Positions 1 through 5,083 of a DNA stretch of 8,079 nucleotides are shown piece by piece (position 1 is the first letter of the stretch; the number at the start of each line of letters is the position of its first letter). The DNA is taken from contig NZER01000504.1 of the NCBI GenBank assembly GCA_002690445.1, positions 1 through 8,079 on the forward strand, read 5' to 3'. The notes below the pieces were generated by a model. That model had not been told where the DNA came from. It did not search any database and worked only from the letters and a program-made list of their open reading frames with translations. This DNA is from Candidatus Pacearchaeota archaeon. Lineage in GTDB: Archaea > Nanoarchaeota > Nanoarchaeia > Pacearchaeales > GW2011-AR1. A program made the position numbers and the translations under genes.

Positions 1-564
1 CCTCTGTTTTCTCCTGCCGCTACCACCCCCCCCGCCACCGCCCCCACCGCCCCCACCATCAGAACTGCCGTCACCCGCATCAGAATCCCTCCCTCCCTCA
101 TCCGGAATCCCCCCGCCACCATTATCTTCAATATCAAATACTTTCAATTCTTCACCTGCAAGAATAAAATAATTCCCTTTCACAACATCACAATCATAAG
201 GAATCTGATAAAACATCTCTACAATCAAATTATCTGATTTATTTGCTAAAACCCAAATTACCTCCTGTTCATTAAACTCAAAAACATCAATCCCTGGTTC
301 AACCAAATAATCAACTACCCCACAATCTTCTGAAGAAAAAGCTTCTCTAATTGCTATTATATTTTCAGTTGAAATAATACCAATTTTAATATTCGTCAAA
401 TTAACAGTTTCATTTTTTACAATTAATCTAATCACTTCCACCCCCACCCCGTCATCAACCACCCTCCCGGTAATTTGAAGTTCAAAAATAATAGCTGCAA
501 CAGCTGCCACTGCTATAATTAATAAAACAAAAACCAACACCCTACTTTTCCCTCTTTTTTCCAT
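1..564 (-). CDS. Membrane-anchored surface protein with poly-Gly linker, partial (C-terminus off left edge)
   Basis: An open frame runs from the ATG at 564 to the window edge without a stop, giving 188 visible residues. The protein starts MEKRGKSRVLVFVLL. A basic N-terminus is followed by a hydrophobic segment at about residues 9-27 that fits an uncleaved signal anchor or signal peptide. Residues about 30-145 look like a beta-rich extracellular domain, with two cysteines (in SSEDCG and PYDCDV) and several N-x-S/T sequons. Then come a GGGG stretch, an acidic D/G/S spacer and a run of 12 glycines (22-57), ending in a basic SGRRKQR at the edge. The remaining C-terminus probably lies beyond the linker as another extracellular domain; that is inference. 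The start is supported by a TATA box 25.5 nt upstream. It is divergent from the gene at 707. I recognise no named family; the function is unknown, probably cell surface. Confidence 0.8.
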   Translation of the reverse strand, partial: MEKRGKSRVLVFVLLIIAVAAVAAIIFELQITGRVVDDGVGVEVIRLIVKNETVNLTNIKIGIISTENIIAIREAFSSEDCGVVDYLVEPGIDVFEFNEQEVIWVLANKSDNLIVEMFYQIPYDCDVVKGNYFILAGEELKVFDIEDNGGGGIPDEGGRDSDAGDGSSDGGGGGGGGGGGGSGRRKQR

Positions 565-585
565 GTAAAACAAACAACTCTAATC

Positions 586-593
586 TTTATAAA
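586..593 (-). promoter_or_regulatory. Archaeal TATA box for the gene starting at 564
   Basis: On the minus strand the octamer reads TTTATAAA. Its centre is 25.5 nt from the A of the ATG at 564, the usual distance from an archaeal TATA box to the transcription start, so the transcript is predicted to be leaderless. No Shine-Dalgarno sequence lies before the ATG. The upstream BRE position is not a strong match. Confidence 0.7.
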
Positions 594-671
594 ATATTGC
601 AGTCTAACCCTAAAATAAACAAAAACAAACTTTTTTATCCCCAATTCACCCTCATAGAGTAACAACAAATA

Positions 672-685
672 GAAAGGTTTATAAT
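672..685 (+). promoter_or_regulatory. BRE plus TATA box for the gene starting at 707
   Basis: GAAAGG (672-677), which resembles an archaeal TFB-recognition element, directly precedes TTTATAAT (678-685). The octamer centre is 25.5 nt upstream of the ATG at 707, which predicts a leaderless transcript. The 142-nt divergent intergenic region (565-706) thus carries two separate promoters back to back. I see no further structure in it. Confidence 0.72.
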
Positions 686-706
686 GTTGAAATCCCTATA
701 AAAAAC

Positions 707-1090
707 ATGAAAAAACTAAAAAAATGGAGAAGATTAGCAATAATGGCGGTAGGAGGTTTAGCTATCCTAGTCAACTCTGTAACCTCACCCGGATGCACTT
801 CTGAATATAATAAACCATACTTAATAAATAATACAAACGCCTTCAGCTTAAGAGCCTACGATAGGGATGGTATTAAATATTTTAGAATTATTGATGAAAA
901 AAGAAATGTTGTTTATGACACAAGAAAAAGTTCAAAATTTAAAGGATTAGGTGCAAAAGGCAGTCCTAAATCTACCGGAATCCAAACCCTCATACCCAAA
1001 CCAGACGTAAATGATCCAGATAACAAATACTCTCTTGAAATCTACGATTTAAAAAATAACATGACCAGAATAGAAGAAAAAACAGATTAA
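707..1090 (+). CDS. Small exported or membrane-anchored hypothetical protein
   Basis: This 127-residue protein has a strongly basic N-terminus (MKKLKKWRR), a hydrophobic segment at residues 10-22, and a single cysteine at residue 30 in a TSPGC context. That layout suggests a signal anchor or a cleaved signal peptide. The cysteine sits where a lipobox would be, but the match is poor. The rest is a hydrophilic, lysine- and aspartate-rich, probably beta-rich domain with no recognisable motif and no second cysteine. The start is fixed by a good BRE/TATA pair 25.5 nt upstream. It is the only plus-strand gene in the window. Its stop overlaps the stop of the convergent large gene by 4 nt at a TTAA palindrome. 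I do not recognise the family; it could be lineage-specific. Confidence 0.72.
   Translation: MKKLKKWRRLAIMAVGGLAILVNSVTSPGCTSEYNKPYLINNTNAFSLRAYDRDGIKYFRIIDEKRNVVYDTRKSSKFKGLGAKGSPKSTGIQTLIPKPDVNDPDNKYSLEIYDLKNNMTRIEEKTD
1077..1082 (-). terminator. Possible T-tract terminator for the large secreted-protein gene
   Basis: On the minus strand a T6 tract begins 5 nt past the stop codon of the gene ending at 1087, and a second T6 lies further on (1056-1051). Archaeal transcription commonly ends at such tracts without a hairpin. Both lie inside the convergent small gene, where they are lysine and adjacent codons, so coding constraint could also explain them. Confidence 0.4.
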
Positions 1091-4000
1091 CCTGCAAATA
1101 TCCCTTTTATAAATTTAAGAAGGTTTTCTAATCCTAACCTTTTAGTTATCCAGTCATAAATTAACGGACTTATCTTCTCCTCTTCCAAATCTAAACACTC
1201 CGCAATCTCGCAGTCTCTATTATAATCACGCCCGCAAGGCTCATATGAATCTAATGCACAAGAACCTCCGCAGTCTTCTCCAGTCTCATCTTCATCCTGG
1301 ACAAAATTTGAACAATGATCTGGGTAGCACGTCCCAACACAACTTCCCCCGCAATCTATTCCCTCTTCATCCCCATTATCTAAATTATCTTCACAACTAG
1401 GAGCACACTCTGTAACACACTGCCCCCCGCAATCCACCCCTTGCTCTCCATTGTTCATTATATTATCATTGCAAAAACACTCAGAAAGATTCAATACCTC
1501 AATATTCAATAAAGCGCCCTGAGGAACTGCTCCTACAGGAACAAAATAATCTAATCCATAAACCGAAATACTCAAACCATTTGAATCCATTTTAAATGTT
1601 TGATTAGAAATCGACTGCAAATTACAACTTCCCAACATACTCTCATTATCATAAGTAATTAAAAATACATGATCCGGGTTTACATCATCTCCAAACCAGG
1701 AATAATCAAATTCTCTAGTCACACTCTTATTAAATTCAAATTCTGGAGAAAACCGATAAGCAATTCCATTATAACTATAATTATTTGCATCCCTCACCAT
1801 ATAAAGCGAATTTTTCTTATTTTTTACAATTAATTTTTGTCGTATCTTATCAATTACATTCTGATCAATCTCCGGGCAGCATTCAAGTTTATCTACTAAT
1901 TCTGCCACATCAAATTTGATTTTGACCCACGTCATCTGGTCATATTTTATTCTCTTTCCCTGATAATTCCACTGTTCAATTATTCTTGTCCCATCTAAAA
2001 ATTTCTGGGTTTTTTTTGCCAGCCACCACCCCTTTAATCCTTTTGAACCATCCCACCACCAACCACCTTTTTTGTCTGTTGCCTCACATGCAACTTCTGT
2101 TATCTCTACTTTTTGCCCCCCTCTCTCTTCTATATACTCTCTCTCTTTTCTAGGGTGGTCCTTACCATCCAAAATCCCCTTGCATTCATCATTAGATGGT
2201 TCTGTATCTAAAATTCCTTTCATAATCTCCATTATTTGCTTTAATCCGTAAGGCCTATTTCCCGTCCCCCAAATCACTTTTCCTTTTTTATCTTTCATCT
2301 CAACATTCAAAATCATTTTACCCTCCTTGTCTTTAAAAATCCGAATTTTTATATGATATATTCCTTTTTTAGGAAGATTATCTGCCACCTCTCCTAAAAT
2401 ATTTAATTTTTCTGTTTTCTCTCTCAAAGCTTTCTTAATTCCACTCATATATTTTCCCCCTAACCAAAAAGTCGTTGCCTCTACAGTGATTTTAAATTCT
2501 ATATCTGGAGCACATTTCCCTCCCCCAATTAAAAGATTTAGTTTTTCTGATTTCATTTCAGTTCTATCTTTATCTCCTTTTTCCCACAATGCTTCTATAG
2601 ATCTCTGCTCTTTATTCCACTTCCCACCCGCCCACACATTCTTCATATGCAAGGAACCAATCTCATAAACCTCCCTAGGACATTTATCCCGTGCAATCCA
2701 AACCTGCGATCTTGCATCATCCCGCCCTCCCCCACCAACTATCGTATCCACTGTAAATAACCTTCCTAACTTAGAAATATATGCCTGGCCTGTCCCCATA
2801 TTCCCTCCAGAATCAACAACCTGCAATCCTTCCCTGTAATTATCTTCTTTCCACCTCATAAGCCTAATTAGAGTAGAAGAAGCAGCATTTTTACTATCTG
2901 TTCTTCCTAAGAAAAACTGCCCCTCTTTATTTTCAAGAATATAAGGTGCATCTACTCTGATTCCTATTCCCTCACTAACCCAACCACCCTCACTAGACCA
3001 TAAATTTCCAGCCTTATTATAAACATTAGGAGCAAATGCTTCTCCAATTTTGTCTATTGCAATAAGTTGAGAAGCACCCCTATTATTAGGAGAAGGTAAT
3101 ATATCTAACAGCATTGCATAGTGCCAGATATCCCCTGCAGAACCATCTCCAACAGCCATGGATGTAGGGATCTCAGCATCTATTTTTGGCTCCTCTGAAA
3201 AAGGATTCCCTACTGCCTTGCCAAAAACCATCGGAGTAAGTGTACCAAAATCTTGTCTTAGATACGCACTACTCCAACCCGGAGCAGAGGTAATAGGCCA
3301 CCAATCAGAAAATTGGCTGCACGCATATTTCACCCCAGTATTATGTGAAGGAAAAGATTTCCTCTCACAAATATTTTCATCTATCTTTTTCTTAGTATCA
3401 TAAGTCTCATAACCACTAGCATAACTGCCGCCTTCCTTTTCACCACCGCACTCCCCAAAAATAGAACACTTAACAGCATGAGAAGAAGAATAATCTCCCT
3501 CATTACCTCCGCATCTTGTAGATGTAGTCCAAAAAGATTTCTCACCTTCCGGATTTCCAATAAAAGCTTGAGAATATCTTTGTAATAATATTCCGGGATT
3601 CTTCTCACAATAGTCATCAGCTTCAGGATCTGTAGGAGGAACAAATGGTGGCAACACTGATTCAGAATCTACTATTTTAAGTTTTTTAAAATTATAAGGG
3701 GGCTGATCTTCAAGCTCAATAACTACTAAAGATTCAGCAACAACTCTCTTCTGGTTATACCCTATTGGAGGGGATATAAGTTCTTCCCCTGCTCCTGCAA
3801 TATAAATACTCTCTTCTTCATCATCATAAGAAATTGCAAAAGAAGGACCATTAAAACGTCTAAATTTATAAAATTTATCTCCATTTTCATCGACATAATA
3901 AGTCTCTCCACTAACTGCATCAACCTTACTAGTCATGCCAAGATAAATTGTATTTTCTACTGCAGTTCCTGATTCAATTCCCGGCTCAATTATAAAAGAA

Positions 4001-4104
4001 TCAACAGCCATTTTAAACCACGGCTCTGGAACTGCAGAAACAAAACTCACAACTAAAACACTCAGCACTAAACACAAACATACAACCAATACACTCTTTT
4101 TCAT
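1087..4104 (-). CDS. Large secreted cysteine-rich surface protein
   Basis: The preferred start is the ATG at 4104, giving 1005 residues. It begins with a textbook signal peptide (MKKSVLVVCLCLVLSVLVV, likely cut after SA at about residue 24), and a TATA box lies exactly 25.5 nt upstream. The frame is open up to a GTG at 4149, but that start would lie upstream of the TATA box. The mature protein has an N-terminal region with scattered cysteines, including R-C-G-G and E-C-G-G (about residues 150-250). A long central part is rich in Trp, Gly and Lys (about 250-700). A beta-rich stretch follows, then three tandem C-x-D/N-n-G-x-D-C-G-G-x-C modules (about 878-949). The protein ends in a cysteine cluster and an amphipathic C-terminal helix (about 980-1005). 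The modules resemble disulfide-rich repeats of DPANN and other surface proteins. No catalytic motif is visible. It is probably an exported envelope or adhesion protein; the exact function is unknown. Confidence 0.8.
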   Translation of the reverse strand: MKKSVLVVCLCLVLSVLVVSFVSAVPEPWFKMAVDSFIIEPGIESGTAVENTIYLGMTSKVDAVSGETYYVDENGDKFYKFRRFNGPSFAISYDDEEESIYIAGAGEELISPPIGYNQKRVVAESLVVIELEDQPPYNFKKLKIVDSESVLPPFVPPTDPEADDYCEKNPGILLQRYSQAFIGNPEGEKSFWTTSTRCGGNEGDYSSSHAVKCSIFGECGGEKEGGSYASGYETYDTKKKIDENICERKSFPSHNTGVKYACSQFSDWWPITSAPGWSSAYLRQDFGTLTPMVFGKAVGNPFSEEPKIDAEIPTSMAVGDGSAGDIWHYAMLLDILPSPNNRGASQLIAIDKIGEAFAPNVYNKAGNLWSSEGGWVSEGIGIRVDAPYILENKEGQFFLGRTDSKNAASSTLIRLMRWKEDNYREGLQVVDSGGNMGTGQAYISKLGRLFTVDTIVGGGGRDDARSQVWIARDKCPREVYEIGSLHMKNVWAGGKWNKEQRSIEALWEKGDKDRTEMKSEKLNLLIGGGKCAPDIEFKITVEATTFWLGGKYMSGIKKALREKTEKLNILGEVADNLPKKGIYHIKIRIFKDKEGKMILNVEMKDKKGKVIWGTGNRPYGLKQIMEIMKGILDTEPSNDECKGILDGKDHPRKEREYIEERGGQKVEITEVACEATDKKGGWWWDGSKGLKGWWLAKKTQKFLDGTRIIEQWNYQGKRIKYDQMTWVKIKFDVAELVDKLECCPEIDQNVIDKIRQKLIVKNKKNSLYMVRDANNYSYNGIAYRFSPEFEFNKSVTREFDYSWFGDDVNPDHVFLITYDNESMLGSCNLQSISNQTFKMDSNGLSISVYGLDYFVPVGAVPQGALLNIEVLNLSECFCNDNIMNNGEQGVDCGGQCVTECAPSCEDNLDNGDEEGIDCGGSCVGTCYPDHCSNFVQDEDETGEDCGGSCALDSYEPCGRDYNRDCEIAECLDLEEEKISPLIYDWITKRLGLENLLKFIKGIFAG
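1258..1473 (-). repeat. Three tandem cysteine modules (D-C-G-G-x-C type)
   Basis: Three copies of a roughly 26-residue unit lie head to tail in the C-terminal part of the large secreted protein, at 1405-1473, 1327-1395 and 1258-1314. Each has a leading Cys, an Asn/Asp/Glu-rich stretch of about 11 residues, then Gly-x-Asp-Cys-Gly-Gly-x-Cys; the first two end in a further Cys. The first cysteines of successive units are 26 and 27 residues apart. The third copy is the most diverged and lacks the terminal x-x-Cys spacing. The acidic residues could bind calcium and the cysteines probably form disulfides outside the cell; both are inference. Confidence 0.75.
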
Positions 4105-4125
4105 CTTTAATCGACGAGAAAGAAC

Positions 4126-4133
4126 TTTATAAA
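4126..4133 (-). promoter_or_regulatory. TATA box that sets the start of the large secreted protein
   Basis: The minus strand reads TTTATAAA, preceded by ATGAAAA at the BRE position. The centre is 25.5 nt from the A of the ATG at 4104, the same spacing as for every other promoter here. The octamer lies downstream of the alternative starts at 4149 (GTG) and 4140 (ATG), so it argues against both. Confidence 0.72.
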
Positions 4134-4159
4134 TTTTCATGTCTTCCACTTGCTAAAAT

Positions 4160-4176
4160 TTGTTGCATCGCAACAA
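4160..4176. promoter_or_regulatory. Perfect dyad upstream of the large-gene promoter
   Basis: TTGTTGC-ATC-GCAACAA is a perfect 7-bp inverted repeat around a 3-nt centre, ending 27 nt upstream of the TATA box at 4126-4133. A weaker odd-centred palindrome, AAACAA-T-TTGTTT, follows within about 15 nt. As DNA it could be an operator for a dimeric regulator. As RNA it could form a small hairpin in a readthrough transcript from hicA. No regulator gene is visible in the window. Confidence 0.4.
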
Positions 4177-4225
4177 GGAAATATACAAACAATTTGTTTT
4201 TAACTAATTTATTCGACTTCACCAA

Positions 4226-4240
4226 GGGTGGGTGGGAGGG
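4226..4240 (+). other. Canonical G-quadruplex motif, single-base loops
   Basis: The plus strand reads GGGTGGGTGGGAGGG, four G3 tracts with loops of T, T and A. Single-base loops favour a very stable parallel quadruplex. It lies between the hicA terminator (4309-4315) and the promoter of the next leftward gene. Both flanking genes are transcribed leftward, so the G-rich strand is the template strand. It could block readthrough or mark a regulatory boundary; that is inference. Confidence 0.65.
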
Positions 4241-4250
4241 ACACCTAAAA

Positions 4251-4269
4251 CCTTTTGCCTCACAAAAGG
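4251..4269. other. Small hairpin beside the G-quadruplex
   Basis: CCTTTTG and CAAAAGG form a perfect 7-bp stem around the 5-nt loop CCTCA, 10 nt from the G-tracts. It lies about 47 nt downstream of the hicA stop in the direction of transcription. It could be part of a transcription-stop region, but it has no T-tract directly after it on the minus strand. A further weak 6-bp stem (4277-4282 with 4291-4296) lies between it and hicA. Confidence 0.35.
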
Positions 4270-4308
4270 AAATTTTAAAATCAAAACAAAGATTTTCAAC
4301 AGAATCTC

Positions 4309-4315
4309 AAAAAAA
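4309..4315 (-). terminator. T7 terminator directly after hicA
   Basis: On the minus strand seven Ts follow the hicA TAG stop with no gap. An archaeal factor-independent terminator needs little more than such a U-tract. This fits the hicBA operon ending here. Confidence 0.6.
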
Positions 4316-4543
4316 CTATCCTCTTAATTCTTCATACTCTTCCTTACTTAACTTTATCTGTTTTAATATCTCCATTAATAACCCCTTTCCTAAATCTTCA
4401 TTTCCATGAATAGGCACAACAGTTCTTCTTCCATCAGGATGTCTGAATCTTACATGGCTTCCTTTCCCATAAATTTTTTCAAAGCCTAATTTTTCCAGAA
4501 TTTTACAAAATTTCTTCCCAGAAATAAGAACCAATCTTACCAT
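4316..4543 (-). CDS. hicA: HicA-family mRNA interferase toxin
   Basis: This 75-residue protein matches the HicA family over its full length. It has the N-terminal L-I-S-G-K-x-F helix start, L-E-K-L-G-F, then G-K-G-S-H-V-R-F with the catalytic histidine at position 30. The strand H-P-D-G-R-R-T-V-V-P-I-H and the C-terminal G-K-G-L-L-x-E-I-L-K-Q-I-K-L-S-x-E-E-Y follow. HicA toxins have a double-stranded-RNA-binding-like fold and cleave mRNA independently of the ribosome; HicB blocks this. All key residues are present, so it is probably active. The start is 1 nt after the hicB stop with no Shine-Dalgarno sequence, so the two are likely translationally coupled. A T7 tract follows the stop. Transcription order is antitoxin first, the reverse of many bacterial hicAB loci. 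Confidence 0.92.
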   Translation of the reverse strand: MVRLVLISGKKFCKILEKLGFEKIYGKGSHVRFRHPDGRRTVVPIHGNEDLGKGLLMEILKQIKLSKEEYEELRG

Positions 4544-4544
4544 C

Positions 4545-4781
4545 TTAAATAGAAGGAGATTTTTCTACTTGGATTTTTTGTATTCCTATAAATTTCATAG
4601 GATTAATTTCTTCTCCATCACCTTCCAAACAAACTTCTATTGCTTCCCTAATTCTTTCAAAAACTTCTTGTAATGTTTTCCCTTGAGTATAACATCCCTC
4701 TATTTCCGGAACACTCGCTACATAAATTCCATCTTCATCTTGTTCAACCAGCACATTAAAATCCATCAATTGCTTTTCCAT
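4545..4781 (-). CDS. hicB: HicB-like antitoxin, short form without DNA-binding domain
   Basis: This 78-residue protein of the HicB/UPF0150 type carries the family pattern F-N-V-L-V-E-x-D-E-D-G-I-Y-V-A-S-V-P-E-I-x-G-C-Y-T-Q-G-x-T at about residues 8-36. An amphipathic helix with A-I-E-V-C-L-E-G follows (about 37-53), then a short tail. HicB proteins of this type adopt a degraded RNase H fold that covers the HicA active site. Longer homologues add a C-terminal ribbon-helix-helix or helix-turn-helix domain. None is present here, so operon self-repression through HicB's own DNA-binding domain seems unlikely. The start is supported by a TATA-like octamer 25.5 nt upstream; the next ATG, at residue 6, would break that spacing. 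It is the first gene of the hicBA operon. Confidence 0.9.
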   Translation of the reverse strand: MEKQLMDFNVLVEQDEDGIYVASVPEIEGCYTQGKTLQEVFERIREAIEVCLEGDGEEINPMKFIGIQKIQVEKSPSI

Positions 4782-4802
4782 ATCAATAATAGTAAAACCA
4801 TA

Positions 4803-4810
4803 CTTAAAAA
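4803..4810 (-). promoter_or_regulatory. TATA-like box of the hicBA operon
   Basis: On the minus strand the octamer reads TTTTTAAG, two mismatches from TTTATAAA, with its centre 25.5 nt from the hicB ATG at 4781. It is the weakest of the five promoters but keeps the same spacing. It lies 15 nt from the edge of the folded element at 4826-5080. Confidence 0.55.
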
Positions 4811-4881
4811 ATTATCTATTATCACAGTATCTCCGATGTTGATAAATGAATTTTGGAATTCCTAAATTTTGGGGGGTTGGG

Positions 4882-4935
4882 AAAAAATTTCACTCTTGAC
4901 AAACTAAACACCCTATTCCAAGAGTAAAATTTTTT
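4882..4935. repeat. Hairpin 1 of the folded element
   Basis: Arms 4882-4898 and 4919-4935 are 17 nt each and match at 16 positions (mismatch C4891 with A4926). The loop is 20 nt (4899-4918) and A/C-rich on the plus strand. The matched arms start AAAAAATTT and end ACTCTTG, so the stem has an A/T-rich base and a more mixed top. Confidence 0.75.
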
Positions 4936-4956
4936 ATGGGTGGCGGGAAGGGTGAG

Positions 4957-5003
4957 CGTTTAGGTTTTGACTAAAACAAACACAGAAAAACAAAACCTAA
5001 ACG
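4957..5003. repeat. Hairpin 2 of the folded element
   Basis: CGTTTAGGTTTTG at 4957-4969 and its exact reverse complement at 4991-5003 form a perfect 13-bp stem with a 21-nt A-rich loop (4970-4990). The next outer pair (G4956 with T5004) could wobble as RNA. The loop contains ACTAAAAC, which could compete with the stem for pairing with GTTTT at 4964-4968, allowing two alternative folds. Confidence 0.78.
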
Positions 5004-5014
5004 TGAATCGGGTT

Positions 5015-5030
5015 TTCGACGATAGTCGAA
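5015..5030. repeat. Hairpin 3 of the folded element
   Basis: TTCGAC (5015-5020) and GTCGAA (5025-5030) form a perfect 6-bp stem closed by a GATA tetraloop. It is the smallest of the three internal hairpins. The plus strand flanks are GGGT before it and TTTAGTGGGT after it. Confidence 0.6.
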
Positions 5031-5083
5031 TTTAGTGGGTATGTTGAATTCCAAAATAGTAAAAACTCATCAGAGATACTCTA

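Larger units (their letters stand above)
4826..5080. repeat. Folded element of nested inverted repeats (structured RNA or MITE-like)
   Basis: This is the only stretch of about 300 nt without a gene, and it is packed with structure. The outer arms pair as two blocks. Block one is 4826-4838 with 5068-5080 (12 of 13 matched); block two is 4850-4861 with 5046-5057 (12 of 12). Between them is an internal loop of 11 and 10 nt. They enclose three hairpins: 4882-4935, 4957-5003 and 5015-5030, giving a four-way-junction layout. On the plus strand the linkers 4862-4881 and 4936-4956 are G-rich and the two big loops are A-rich. The element starts 3 nt after the glycyl-tRNA synthetase stop and ends 15 nt before the hicB TATA box. 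No ORF of note, tRNA or known RNA signature was recognised. A T5 tract on the minus strand (5065-5061) lies in the internal loop and could terminate the upstream gene. Confidence 0.65.

Noticed and set aside
22..57. Microsatellite or assembly artefact in the poly-Gly tract
   Set aside because: The tract keeps the reading frame, mixes GGT, GGC and GGG codons and is flanked by typical linker sequence, so a genuine glycine linker is the simpler explanation.
791..799. Lipobox at Cys30 of the small exported protein
   Set aside because: The TSPGC context departs from the usual L-A/S-G/A-C pattern, so lipid modification is only a possibility and is not called.
3158..3644. Short frames on both strands inside the large secreted-protein gene
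   Set aside because: They lie within a continuous 1005-residue frame that has a signal peptide and promoter. They have no promoters of their own.
4202..4252. Possible second, decayed copy of the folded element left of hicA
   Set aside because: There is loose similarity in the G-tracts and an ATTCGACT stretch, but no matching terminal arms or hairpins could be aligned, so a common origin is not supported.
4194..4409. Plus-strand 71-codon frame overlapping the 3' part of hicA
   Set aside because: It overlaps the hicA coding region and the G-quadruplex, has no TATA box at the expected distance, and its translation shows no motif.
4936..4974. A 12-codon plus-strand reading frame in the folded element, starting ATG GGT GGC
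   Set aside because: Too short to judge. It crosses the linker and one arm of hairpin 2 and has no plausible promoter at the usual distance.
5004..5040. Possible tRNA-like T-arm around the TTCGAC hairpin
   Set aside because: The stem is 6 bp with a 4-nt loop, not a 5-bp stem with a 7-nt T-loop, and no acceptor, D or anticodon arm pairs around it.
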